From: Paralvinella palmiformis | Taxonomy: Eukaryota; Annelida; Polychaeta; Terebellida; Alvinellidae | Length of the DNA stretch: 64,000 nt | Reading direction: 5' to 3' | Assembly: GCA_025642065.1 (NCBI GenBank) | Contig: JAODUP010000512.1 | Coordinates: 242,001-306,000 of the forward strand | Shown here: one piece after another, positions 48,085 through 60,288 of the stretch | Layout: each line of letters starts with the position of its first letter | Numbering within the stretch: the first letter of the stretch is position 1 | Translations under genes and position numbers: made by a program | The notes under the pieces: generated by a model | What the model saw: the letters and a program-made list of their open reading frames with translations, nothing else | What the model was told of the DNA's origin: nothing | Database searches by the model: none

Positions 48085-49699
48085 TCTTAAATTTATGTTA
48101 TTGGATATAAGTTTCAAGAATATGGAACGAGAACTAGTTTGCTGTGTGGTCTAAATTGGGTTTTAAAATGGAGTTGAACTAACTCAATCAGTTGTAATGT
48201 GTATTAATTTGGTGTTCCATACATTTGTTACACAATAAAATACAGCAATTACACGTGTACACAAAGCTTTTGATGACGTAATGATTAAGAATAAATTATC
48301 ATAACGTAACCATGCTTGATTTGATATAGAATTGTATTTACCTGTTCTCAACCTATTATTTGATCCCGTTAATACGAACGTTCGCTCACAATGGTACGGG
48401 TTTGCTCAAATCATCACGTATCAGCATTTAATATCAGAAAAAATTACGTTTCGATCAAACATCATTAGCCTATCTCTCCCGAAGACCACCCCCCCCCCCC
48501 ATCACAGACAGATCACCAGCAACAATGCAATGAAAAGATATAAAACTCACTGATAGTGCCTGAAAATTTACCTGAAAAATCCCATCTAAATAATTTTCTC
48601 GGAACTAGAATTGAAATATTTTGATAAAGCCATTCAGTTTGATATATCATAACGTTTATTTTTAAAACAATATTTTTATCAAATGTCATGCGATCCTGAG
48701 AGGTTCTCCCCTATAACAGGCTTAAATTCGAGGCGAAATAATATTTTTGAATATCGGTGTTGTTGTTTTTAATAAGCAAGATCAAACAATCTGGATGTGT
48801 CCGTTCAACAAAACTATAATAATTGCTATAAAATAGATTTATTTTTTGTGACTGGTTTATACTTTCATATTTAATATTTTATTACTTTGATCTTTCCTGA
48901 TAGAAAGGGTTCTTTTATTATTAATAGGATTCTACATTGGCAAAAAAATTACAATTTGAACCTGAAAAAAAAACCTGCCCATTTGTTTTATTGCTATAAT
49001 TGATTCATGATAATTATTTGCTGGAGGTGTGCATTTCTAAAAATAGGCATGAAGTTTTGTCTCAGGTATTGTTGAGTATGTTGATTAAAATAATTCCTGC
49101 AACTACAACGTCAATGCTCAAAAACTGAAAATGCCCCCATGGAACAGATTGCCAATATATATGTATCTATGCCTATGTGTTTGTCGGCTCATCAATCCAG
49201 CAAAATATGCCAAACATTTTCTGTTGGACTTTAGCACCACAGTAACCATTTTATATTGGTATAATCTGACAAAGAAATGAAAGATAACCCGAGTTCTTCA
49301 TATAATATTTACTTCTGTGAGTATTTTTAAGGATGTGCCCGGTGCCTACAGTGCCCATCAGAAAGTGTCCACTTTTTCAGTTGCTTGGTGAGCAAGTGTC
49401 CAGGTGAGCAACTGTCTAGTGAGCAACTGTCCGTACTCCAGATTTTCTTTCCCCAAACTCATCTGGTTGGGTACAAGGTATCATATTATGCTGACTAATG
49501 ATCTTTTTGTGTTGTTTTTTATCACCTTGGGTTTCACCAGAGCATGCCTCATTGATATTTTCAAGCCAAAGCATTGATTTGCATTTCGTCTTCACCCAAA
49601 TTAATTTGATGACGTAATGACTGTTGTATGGGACTCCGATAGCGGCTTTGAATATTTCAATTTTGTTTGATCTGCTTTATCCGGGGCTGTTCTGTGGGT

Positions 49700-50218
49700 G
49701 ACTGGTAATAAAGTCACAGGAAAAGGTTGTGGAAAAAAGTCACAATTTTGGCTCAGTAAAAAAGTCGCAGGAAAAAGGTCGCATTAAATTTATGGCGGTT
49801 GGTTAAAAACATTCACAGAAAAACATCACCATTTTGTTTAGGAAAGAAAGTCAGGTACTCAAACAAAAATATTCAAGTCTGTCAGAGTTTATTTAAGTAC
49901 CATAAATAAATAAAGTAATAAAACAGAAAATATTTTAAATCAGTTATTAATTGGCAATACATATGAGTTGTACACGTTGACAACACTATTTATATATGAT
50001 GGCATTACATATGTATGTGGGGAAAAATCACGTTTTATTCAATATCTTAAACACAATGATGTAATCAAACAAAACAGAAAGACGCAGAAACAGTGCAAAC
50101 ATATTGAATGTGAGAAATAGACAGTTAACCTTTTTATTAAAGAAATAAACAGTGCTAACATTGTCGTGTTTCCTTTTTTCCATGACTTTATCCTGTGACT
50201 TTTTTCTATGACTTTTTC
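49700..50218. mobile_element. Possible DNA element with AAAGTCACAGGAAAA ends
   Basis: AAAGTCACAGGAAAA and variants repeat at 49708-49780, and the complement (TCCTGTGACTTTTTTC, CATGACTTT) repeats at 50177-50218, giving loosely inverted ends. No transposase. Boundaries are approximate. Confidence 0.4.
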
Positions 50219-51106
50219 ATCTGGATTCAACGAGACATCCATGAACTCTTGCACTTCGAAGTTACCGGAGAGTTAATGATCGCCCATTCGTATCGTTTAG
50301 CGGTTTGTGGCAGGCCAATGGCTCAGTTGCCAAATCCGGAAAAAAATCTTTCGCTGGGGGGCGCTCTCCGCATTTTCGGGGAGGTCGTTCACTGGCGCTC
50401 CAGCTCCCAGATCTATCCAGACACTGATATGTATATGTAGAAAAAAAACTTCACTTTTCCGAAACCGATATTAACCTGATACGCATTACATCATAGCAGT
50501 AAACTCGGCAATTCTATCGTGAAAATTTTTAAAGCATCGAAAAGTTAAGTTAGAAAGACATTTAAACAAGATAAGTGACTCGGACGACTGCGACGACTCG
50601 TGATAAATAGCACTGGCAGACATCCACACGTGTGTGGGGGATCATGTTTAACATATGTTTATACGAGACCTTGCTAAACTGCCTCTGACAGACCCCCCCC
50701 CGCCCTTCTCACCCGAGTGGCATGTGGTTTGACAGGCTGATGGATCAACAACACTGAAATTGAAAACGCCTTGTAATAATCCGCTATAGTTACTCGCAAT
50801 TATCAAAACATGTTTGCGATTAACTATTGGTTTTGGGTGGAATACTATTTAAACTAATAGAAAATGTATTTTATTTTAAGTGCATGTCATTGATGTTAAC
50901 AGGCGATTAATAATTGTAAACAAACACGGTTGTCCGGGATGTCCCGTATATACTTTCCATTATAAACAGGACGGTTGGAATATTCTTAGTAAAACTCCGG
51001 TTTTCAGACTTGTGTTTTTCCATAGATATGTGGAGCCAATCTGGTGAGAACAAAGGCCAATATCTGGCTATATATTCCGTACTAGATCTATGTGGTAGGA
51101 TTTGTT

Positions 51107-51280
51107 GGCGCCTCCGTGGTCTAGTTGGTAGCGCGTTGGCGCACAGATCACTACCATCTGAGTTCGAATCTCGACGTCGGCATACCTGATCTTTGATTTC
51201 GCTTCATTACCTTTGGACGTCGCTCTGCCCATTTAGCCTACCATGTGTACAAAAGTGGCCGTAAAACATCAGTCATCATC
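51107..51280 (+). mobile_element. SINE-A copy
   Basis: Full length with readable A and B boxes. The flanks GGATTTGT and CGGTTTGT are a probable short target duplication. Confidence 0.88.
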
Positions 51281-51738
51281 GTACGGTTTGTATGTTGCTT
51301 TCAAAGTCTCTCGTTACCCAACCTCACCGGATATTACGAAAACAGTGCTGCACTAAGCGAACAGTTGGGAAAACTACCTAACTGGCAACTGGCCCATTGT
51401 TGGGGTTACACGGGTGTGGATGTGTGGAGTCGTGGTTCTCCGATTGTGATTGATGCTGGAAAAGGAGTTGTTAGTCGCCCGTTCGTGACATTTGGCGGTT
51501 TGTCGCCGGCAAGTTGTTGGAGTCACACGGGTCTGGATGTCGTGACCGCGGGGTTTGGACGGGTGTGTCTTGCGGGTGGCTGGAGCGGGTGGTTGGAGTG
51601 GAAGTACACGATTTATCAGTATCCGTTGTTTGTTTGTATTGTATTCACGTCTTTACGATGTTTGGCTTGATTGTGCGACAGCCTTGTTTAGTAATTGTAT
51701 GTGGTTCAACCAAGTCAGCGGAGATTGGATCAGGCGAC

Positions 51739-51772
51739 GGTGTGTGTGTGTGTGTGTGTGTGTGTGTGGAGG
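51739..51772. repeat. (GT)n microsatellite
   Basis: About 30 bases of GT followed by G-rich DNA; the overlapping open frames are low-complexity artefacts. Confidence 0.95.
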
Positions 51773-52289
51773 GGGAGGGGATTCTATACTGGACATCGCG
51801 CTCACGGTGCTGGGGGGGGGGGGTGGATTCCCCATATCTATACCTAGATGCGTCTATTATTATAGTTTCGATGTTTATCTGTCAAACTTCCTCACTCTAT
51901 ATTCCCACGTCCCTAGTTTATAAATTTCTATGAGATATCGATGTGGAAACTTGGACACGTTTCTAGTCGTCGTCCTATCACAATGAGGTCAGTGCAAGTT
52001 ACGCGGTAACTGGATAGCCGCCATTTATGACTTTCCGTGTAAGCGCTGTAGGCTGGTGGGCAAGATAGTCATGGTAATCAAATGTGATTGTAAAAGTATT
52101 TAATTCTAATTTTGTTACAGTCAATCTTCACAACTTTACCACTTCAATAGAACATCATCATCTATACATTTGCGTGAAGCATTGTCATGCCTTAACTATC
52201 ATCCAACAATAACGCCAACAATCCTACTTGCCGTTTTGGCTGACAAGTGTTTCCTCGTGCTATCACGTCATCTAGTCTTGGTGTATATT

Positions 52290-52696
52290 AAGGGTGCCTC
52301 TGTGGTCTAACTGGCAGTGCAGTTGGCCTTAGATCTCAACCATCCGAGTTCAAATCTCGGCGTGGGCATGTATGAAGGGGGGGGGGCGCCTCCGTGGTCT
52401 AGTTGGTAGCGTGTTGGATCACATATCACTATACCACCTGAGTTCGAATCTCGGCGTCGGCATATCTGAAGGGTGTTTCATCTTTGACGTCGCTCCATTA
52501 TACCTTTGGGTGTCGTTGGGCCCATTTAGCCTACCATGTGCAAAAAAGTGGCCGTAAAACATCAATCATCATGATTATTATCATCATAGCTGAGGGGTGT
52601 TTCACCTTTGACTTCGCCTCATTACCTTTGGATGTCGCTCAGCCCATTTAGTCTATACTTTGCGCACAAAAGAGCCCGTAAAATATCAATCATCTT
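52290..52696 (+). mobile_element. SINE-A copy split by another SINE-A
   Basis: The outer copy has its head at 52290-52380 and its body and tail at about 52588-52696, interrupted by the copy at 52385-52586. Confidence 0.85.
52385..52586 (+). mobile_element. SINE-A copy nested in a SINE-A
   Basis: Full-length family A with both boxes and an (ATC)n-like tail, inserted at the junction of head and body of the outer copy, in the same orientation. Confidence 0.87.
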
Positions 52697-53997
52697 GATA
52701 TATTAATATTCGATGCCAATTTGTTCGGTTTATGAAGGGAAGACAGATTTGCAATCAACCATGAATAACCAGGTGCCGGTAGATTTATGAGAGTACCACC
52801 ACGTTGTTGACGTAGCTCACGAATGTCCCGGTTTAGTCAGTTCTGGAGATGGGCGGGCTGGAAGAGCCAAATTGATTTTCATGGACAATTTAATACATAT
52901 TGTCGGAACGATTGTGGGTAGTATAGAATCAAATGAGCAACCTGCACAGGCACGTTTAGATGGCCATCACCACATAGACTAATGCACAAACCAAGACTGA
53001 ATAATATCTTCAGTCTCTACAGCTGTGGTGCTCATTTGGGGGGGGGGGGGGTGTAGGCGCAAGTGTCCACTTTTTCATTTGCTTGGTGAGCAACTGTCCT
53101 ACACCCGGCGACACCAGTGCACGAAAACGGGTCAAGTTTGTGACGTCACAACAGCCAAACATGACCACGGTTTTAAGCGCCGCCATTGTTTCCCTTGTTG
53201 TCGAATTGGTTTTGTTTACAGGATCAATATTATGTTTTGTGTATTACAACAGATATATTTAGATGTACACGAGTCTGTAGAATCATTGTGAAATACGGTT
53301 TGGCGCAGCATTGTGTACGGATGCGGTAATGTCATATTGAAAAGTGAGATGTCCGTTCATTAATTCCCCCCCCCCCCATCATCTTGGAAAAAACTGCACA
53401 TAATGCATATGCGGTGAACATTTTGTTGATGACAACTGTCACAAAAATGCAATGTGATATGGGAGTGGTGAAGAAGCTGATTTTGAAGAAAGACGGTCAT
53501 CCATACCCCACAAACGTCAACATGACACGCCCACCTCCTATAACAATTGCCACAGTATATGCTCTAATGAGACCAGTTTTTCGGGGAAAAAAGAGGCATA
53601 CAGGGTTTATCCAGAGACACATACTAATTCATACATTGATGTGACGAAGAAAAAACAACTGTCCGGTTGTGACGTCAGCACTGCCGATAGAATTCGCAAG
53701 ATGGCAGCACCGCATAAGCTCTTGGAAGTGCGAATATGTGGCCAAATGCGGGGATTATTTCACTCGGACTATAGTTGGAAGAGTCGTATGTAAACTATTG
53801 TTTTAGCACAAGCAAGCTACTTACACGATAAAACAAATCAGTTGGTGTATGCTGGTGCACTTTTGATGCATGCTGAATTTTCAATATGCATCTTCTGGAA
53901 AATGTGTATATCTTCCAAGGTCATATAATCTCGGGTTCATCCGCTGCTTCTGAAGTGATTATCCTATTTAGCACTGAACTTTGATGATAACACGATA

Positions 53998-54190
53998 TGA
54001 TGATGATGACGATTGATGTTTTACGACCACTTTTGTGCACATGGTAGGTTAAATGGGCTGAGCAACCTCCAAAGGTAATGAAACGAAGTCAAAGATGAAA
54101 CACGCTTCAGATATGCCCACGCTGAGATTCGAACTCAGGTGGTAGTGATTTGTGATTCAACGCGCTACCAACGAGACCACGGAGGCGTCC
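53998..54190 (-). mobile_element. SINE-A copy
   Basis: Full length. TAACACGATA before and TAACGTGATA after are a probable target duplication. Confidence 0.88.
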
Positions 54191-54423
54191 CTGGTGGTAA
54201 CGTGATACACTTTGCCTAAGAACAGTGGAAACTACGTGAACACTTTGTTATGATAACTTTTTTGTAACATTTTAGCCACGTAAATATCTCTTATGCCTAT
54301 ATGAACCGAGTTATTTCGTAGCGGCCATTTTTATTTTTCAGATCTTAAGGTGGTCATCGGTGGAATGGCATCGTGGTTTTCCAATCAGCGTAGAAAATAA
54401 CTTAAGCAGACACCCCCAATAGC

Positions 54424-54497
54424 ATGGTTCCCGCCCGAAATATGGCACCACGTGCTCCTAATCTTCCCGTGGCGCCATCTTCGGGCGGGAACCACGT
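54424..54497. repeat. Short perfect-loop inverted repeat
   Basis: GGTTCCCGCCCGAAATATGG and its near-complement GGCGCCATCTTCGGGCGGGA form about 29-base arms around a 15-base loop; a tiny MITE or a strong hairpin. Confidence 0.8.
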
Positions 54498-54754
54498 TAA
54501 GACCTCAGTCATATATCCGCCCTGCTAATATCTCCTACTTATAGCGAACTGATACGGTATAACGACACACTGACACCGGGTTTTACTTATTGTCCCCTCC
54601 TTTTGTTCGCCTCTTGACGTGCAGATGGATGCGCAGAGCTAGGTTTTGTTTAATCCACCTGGACCCATTATATGAACTTGTATCATTACTGTAAATTGTA
54701 ATACGGTATGGTATCTTGAGCAGATAAGAGTGATATTGATGCCCTAGGCAATAT

Positions 54755-55101
54755 TTCCATGGCTGAACGGATAGCGAGCTAACTATAGACATCCAGGTTC
54801 GGAGTTCGAATTGCGAACTATATCTGAGCGTTGATTGATTCTTCGTTTCCCCTATTTACCTTGGTATAGGGTGGTTTGTGTACGAAATCGAGCACCTGTA
54901 GTTGATTCTTCGTTTCCCCTGTTTACCTTGGTATAGAGTGGTTTGTGTACGAAATCGAGCAGCCGTAGTTGATTCTTCGTTTCCCCTGTTTACCTTGGTA
55001 TAGGGTGGTTTGTGTACGAAATAGAGCAGCCGTAGTTGATTCTTCGTTTCCCCTGTTTACCTTGGTATAGGGTGGTTTGTGTACGAAATCGAGCAGTCGT
55101 A
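54755..55101 (+). mobile_element. tRNA-headed SINE (family D) with tandem body
   Basis: Head TGGCTGAACGGATAGCG (A box) and GGTTCGGAGTTCGAATTG (B box) at 54755-54833 run straight into four 67-base units starting at 54834, 54901, 54968 and 55035, each with ATTCTTCGTTTCCCC and GTGGTTTGTGTACGAAAT. Confidence 0.75.
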
Positions 55102-55205
55102 GGGCTGCTTGGGTCAGTAATTAATGATGGTTTGAGTGGAACGCCTATTATATAATTATGTGTGCAGAAAGGTGGCTGCAGTGCTACAACATTTAGTTAG
55201 CAGTC

Positions 55206-55308
55206 TGGGGTGGGTGTTTCATAATTTACGGCGTCACACTACCCCCCTGGAGGTCGCTCGCCCGATTTAGCTCATCGTGTGCACAAAAGTGGCATTAAAA
55301 CATCAATA
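55206..55308 (+). mobile_element. SINE-A copy, head eroded
   Basis: Body (GGAGGTCGCTCGCCCGATTT) and tail (GTGCACAAAAGTGGCATTAA) are recognisable; the tRNA-like head is not. Confidence 0.7.
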
Positions 55309-56522
55309 TTGACGCTTATCTGGCGTCCGTTACTTATATATGGTATGGTCCTGGGCCTCCCCTCATCCGACCTCAACTCGTCGTCCCCTCATCCGACCTC
55401 AGCCCGTCGAAACATCGGTCTAAATCAACGGGTTTCGACACGAAGCCGTTCTTTGTTCCCTGGCTTCAGATATCACCCTTTATGTACAAATTTAGCCAGC
55501 CGGTTACACGTCAATAATTGATATGCGCCATGAACTCGTGTCTGGATTCCTCGTCCCCGTTGGCGGGAGATGTCGATCGAATGCCACCGGAAGAGTCCCT
55601 ATATCCGTCGCCGGGCGTGTTCCGACAGGAAAACGATGCCATTTAGCGGCCATCGATCAGAACTTGTTTTATTTCATCTGTGCTCGTCTGCCCACCAGTG
55701 AGTGAGTGAGTGAGTGAGTGAGTAAGTAAGTGAATGAATGAGTCAGTTCGGATAAAGACGCATCTTTTTCGGGATGCGCATCCACCTTAACCTTCTCCAC
55801 CTCACCTGTCTGTTCCCTTGATCACAAACGTTTTCCGCCCAAAGAATATGGCATAGGTATCTGGTCTGATTTTGTCGCACCTTAGAATTCGTTTAACCGA
55901 AAATAAGCGCAATAAAAGTTTAAATTGAATCGAATTGAATTAAATATACCGCAGATACGAGTGACCCACCCGGAATCTAATCGAGACCCTAGGTATCAGA
56001 TATGTCATGCTCGTGCATGTGTAAAATTATTATTCTCCCCTCCCCCCCTTCTCTCTATCTCTCTTTCTCCTAAACAGATGGAGAACTCACTTTGTTTTCT
56101 GTAAATTGTGCTCGTGAATAAAATTTACAATTGATGACTTAGTGATACAATTTTTCTTCTAAAGTGGTAAATGAAACGTGCATGTGCCTGTTTTCAGTCC
56201 GACTTATAGCGATGGTTGATACCAGAAAGATAAGTTATTGTACAATCTTCATAACTTTGACTTAAAATACCAATATAATTATTTAGTAATTTTTTCAATT
56301 ACATTTGGGTGTTTTTGAACTGTAAATTGCTGTAGTGATATATTTGTATCTGAAATGCTCACGTTTTGCATATGCTAAAAAATATGCTAATCTTAATCAT
56401 AAGTTTAAAGGGATTATGACGAACTTGTTGTTTAGTAAGGGAAACAAACTATAGACGCTGGTTAATTAATGTATTTGTCTCCTTTAGGGACTGAGCCGGT
56501 GAATGAATGGCTGAATTAGTTA

Positions 56523-57269
56523 TTAAAGAGACATTTCACCTTCATTTCAAATCTTCAGGACTAATTCAAATATGCTCACACAAATGATAAATGATGTCAA
56601 AATATGAATACGATGAACCACATATTAAATAATCAAGTTCAAATTTCTCATTAATCGACTGTTAATGGTCTGTGGGCGCCGCCATTTTGAAGCCAGACAC
56701 AGCCCGGATGCTCTTCAAATGTGACATCACTTAATACAAGATGTTTGTAGTACCCGGTTATAACAATATAAACAAGGGTCAGCCAAACATATATTTTCAG
56801 AACAAAAGAATATTACAGTATAGTTGCTCCAAACAGCTTCATGTGTTACTGACATGGCTGAAGAAAGCTATGTTGTGAAATTCCTCAAGACCATTGTTTT
56901 TACTCTGGCCACAAGAAACATCAGATTTATTTAATTGAACCGACAAAGGCGCCAGCCAGTAGCAGTTAGGTTGAGCACGAGAGCCAGGTAGGGTCACGAG
57001 GATGGCTAAGCCAGAACATCTCAGACATGAATTGATCGAGATCCAGATGGCCACATAATCCCTGTACCATCCGCGATCAGAATACGTGGCATTTTTCCCT
57101 TCCCGCCATACAATCATTCGAGGAAATCGTAAAGTCTGCCCTCCAGTAATTAAATTTATTTCTATGATATCAGGTATAGCGTTCGTGATTATTATATTTG
57201 GTATTGGGGTTATTTTTATAAGCATTACATATTTAAATTGTATTAGCTGAAGATGAACTGATCCTTTAA
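56523..57269 (+). mobile_element. TTAA-type MITE, copy 3 (uninterrupted)
   Basis: 747 bases from TTAAAGAGACATTTCACC to AGATGAACTGATCCTTTAA. It shows the empty sites for both SINEs found in copy 1. No transposase. Confidence 0.8.
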
Positions 57270-57365
57270 GTGAACGAGTTAATGAATGAACGAACGAACT
57301 GGTGATTGAGTAGGATTTAGCGATGACGTATTATCAACGCAAAACCACCAACGGTCATTTAGTGT

Positions 57366-57721
57366 TGGTTGGTTTTGTTGTTCGGGGAGAATCCCCAGGC
57401 TGTCGCTTAATCAGCACAGCCTCCAGTTGGAGTGGTTGAGAAACCTCTCCCCCACCACTCACAGGGGAGCAGTACGGAAAGATGGAGCCGAAATACCTTG
57501 AGGGTGGTCACTGCCAGAGTGTTTTACGTCCTCAGGGGGGTTTTAACGTCCCCCTTTATTTTAAATAATTCAGTGGAGACGGCAGCGCCATTTAACGTGG
57601 TCAGTCACCCACGATGTAGTGAGCCGAGAAATTAATCCCTGGAAAAGTTTCGACCTCTTGCGGGGTTCGAACCTGCGACCAAGTGCCGGGTGCTTAACCA
57701 CTAGGCCACCGGAGCTCACTA
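57366..57721 (-). mobile_element. SINE-B copy with 12-base target duplication
   Basis: Full-length family B. The perfect duplication GTCATTTAGTGT at 57354-57365 and 57722-57733 sets the borders. Confidence 0.92.
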
Positions 57722-57769
57722 GTCATTTAGTGTGGCCCGGTCTTCTTCAATAAGGGTTACTTTGAATAA

Positions 57770-57979
57770 AGATGATGATTGATCATGATGATGATGGTGA
57801 TGATTGATGTTTTACGCCCACTTTTGTGCACATGGTAGGCTAAATGGGCCGAGCGACCTCCAAAGGTAATAAAGCGAAGTCAAAGATGAGACAACCTTCA
57901 AATATGCCCACGCCGCGATTCGAACACGGGTGGTAGTGATCTGTGGTCCAACACGCCACCAGTAGACCACGGAGGCGCC
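57770..57979 (-). mobile_element. SINE-A copy
   Basis: Full length with an (ATC)n tail and a perfect duplication ACTTTGAATAA at 57759-57769 and 57980-57990. Confidence 0.92.
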
Positions 57980-58286
57980 ACTTTGAATAACGAACAAAGA
58001 ACAAGTCAGTAATGAAACATTTAAGACACGGAACCTATTAATTGTTGATCATCGTCTGTCGATGAGCAGATATTAATCTTCCTGACGATCCAAGGTATCT
58101 GCGCAACAACCCAGCCACTGCACCGAAGGGCAGTGGATGATAACGAAGCGCGCCTCTCAAAGAATGGCCAACCACGGAGTAGCGGCCATGTTATGACCTG
58201 TAACGGTTTTTTCTCCGAACAAGACCACGGCTGCATTACGTAGTGCAACAGGAATGTTTTCAGCGAAGTCATGCACCCGATCCATG

Positions 58287-58682
58287 TTTTACGTCCTTGG
58301 GGGGTCTTAACCTTGCCCTTTATTTTAAATAATTCAGTTGGTTTTGTTGTTCGGGGATAATCCCCAGGCTGTCGTTTAATCAGCACAGCCTCTATGTTGG
58401 AGTGGTTGAGAATCCTCCTCCCCCACCACTCACAGGGGAGCAGTACGGAAAGATGGAGCCGAAATACCCTGAGGGTGGTCACTGCCAGAGTGTTTTACGT
58501 CCCCAGGGGTTTTTAACGTCCCCCTTTATTTTAAATAATTCAGTGGAGACGGCAGCGCCATTTAACGTGGTCAGCCACCCACGATGTTGTGAGCCGAAAT
58601 ATTAATCTCTGGAAACGTTTCGACCTGTGACCGTTCGCACCAAGTGCCGGGTGGTTGACCACTATAGGCCACCGGAGCTCAC
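58287..58682 (-). mobile_element. SINE-B copy with extra partial unit
   Basis: A full family B copy (58338-58682) is preceded by a second piece of the same body (58287-58337, TTTTACGTCC to AATTCAG) in the same direction, giving a partial dimer. The 153-codon frame across it is antisense to the SINE. Confidence 0.85.
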
Positions 58683-59553
58683 ATCCGCCGGCTGTCTACG
58701 GAACTAATTGTCCGCGAGGCGGCTGCGATCCCGGCCATCGTTGCGACTGTGGTTGCATAACCTGATGGGCCTCGTAATATGCTACACGCCTAAACATGGT
58801 CCGGCTTATTGATCCGGCATGATATAGCCGAAGTCACTTTGTGCGTGAACCACGAGGCCACGGACAACGGGAAGGTATTGGCGCCCAGACGAATGTGGGA
58901 AGGCCGCCGACTGCCTGGAAGAGGCCAAGATGGATGGGCGTGTCTTGTTAGGGGGGTGTTATGCGTTGTTGAACAATAGGGATCTATTGTTTGCTCGATT
59001 CCACGACGCGGCGACGAACATACTCTCTGTTAGTAGACGACGAGTTCAAGGCGTCCTTGCGCCGTTGTCATTGGCCATTCCGCGTGGCTTAAACGTGTGT
59101 GTGCTCGCGCGCGCGCGAGAGAGCATCTAGTCGATTATGCCATAGCCGTTAACACACGGCGTCGGTGTTTACATGCTAATTAAGGTGTCGATTGTCGGCG
59201 AAGAACGCCGGCTTGTCGTGGCGTTCGTCGTAACAGGTGCTCGCCCGTCCATCAAACGTTATACGAAAGGTGCGTTTTAAACACACACACGCGCGCGCGC
59301 GTACACACGCGCTTACACAGACAGACAGACATACGCACGTAGTGCTGCTGCTGGTAGTACATCGATTAATGGATTGACATCTGTTTGTTGGAACAGAACA
59401 GCAGCATGTCTCCTTCCTGCCTGCCAGCAGTTGAGAGGCTGTCGTTTACTTCACGTTATCAATACGGATCCGTGGTCCACCGTACCCCCGCCGTGTATAC
59501 CTACAATACTAACACCAATATCTAACTGATCGTGACAAGGATTAATTCCGTTC

Positions 59554-59586
<33 letters not shown>

Positions 59587-60115
59587 CGTTGTAGAACTGG
59601 TGACTGGTCATAATGGGGTAAGTCGTTGGTGTTAGTTTAACAGCCGCTAACGGCCCGCCATGATCGCGTCGATGAGCGTTCGTCGTCGGGTGGGCTGTTG
59701 ATAGTTCGGCCAGTCGGTGAAGGTGCGCAGTTAGCCATTTCGGCCCGATTCGGCGTCCGCTTCTCGCGTTCGGTACCGGAAGCGATTCCGTGGCGGGTTA
59801 TCCTCCAGCGCAGTATAGCTCGTGGACTAATAACAAACTTCTATAGCACCAATATGCTCGAAAAGAATCGAGTTCAGTGAGGCACCTAGTACAGGGGTTG
59901 GGCAAACTCGTGGTCCGGGTACAGTGTCGTTCTGTCCACAGTGTAGCCCAGATGGGCCATCCATAGGATAGGGAAATGTTGTTGTAGTTGTTGTTGTTGT
60001 TGTTGTCGTTCTACGGCCACCTTTGTACCCACAGTAGACGGACGACATTGGTCATCCATGGCGGGGGGGACCATTGTTGTCGTTGTTGTTTTGTAGCCAC
60101 CTTTGTGCACGAGGG
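58683..60115. other. CpG-rich stretch without recognised gene
   Basis: CpG is clearly more frequent than in the introns to the left, with CG-alternating runs near 59,108 and 59,289 and a (GAT)n run at about 59,557-59,582. Short open frames on both strands reflect the composition; none shows a known family motif. Confidence 0.5.
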
Positions 60116-60288
60116 GGCGCCTCCGTGGTCTAGCGGTAGCGTGTTGGACCCCAGATCACCACCACCCGTGTTCGATGGTTGTTTCGTCTTTGAGTTCGCT
60201 TCATTATCTTCGGAGGTCGCTCGGCCCATTTAGTCTACCATGTGCACAAAAGTGGCCGTAAAACATCAATCATCATCATCATCATCAT
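60116..60288 (+). mobile_element. SINE-A copy with small deletion
   Basis: Head, body and (ATC)n tail are present; about 25 bases just after the B box are lost. Two short tail-like fragments in opposite orientation precede it at about 60000-60060 and 60090-60113. Confidence 0.85.

Larger units (their letters stand above)
47212..51100. other. Non-coding stretch right of the GTF2A1 promoter
   Basis: AT and GT microsatellites, poly-purine tracts and a low-copy repeat built on AAAGTCACAGGAAAA-like motifs (about 49.70-50.22 kb). No supported exon. Confidence 0.5.

Noticed and set aside
51245..51933. Overlapping + strand frames of 122-141 codons
   Set aside because: They start in a SINE-A tail and run through GT and poly-G microsatellite; all three frames are open because of composition.
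53384..53644. 86-codon + strand frame
   Set aside because: No similarity I recognise, no splice signals in register and composition like its surroundings. I could not exclude a lineage-specific exon.
58021..58482. 153-codon open frame on the - strand
   Set aside because: Much of it is antisense to a SINE-B copy and its extra fragment; the same peptide appears wherever SINE-B occurs.
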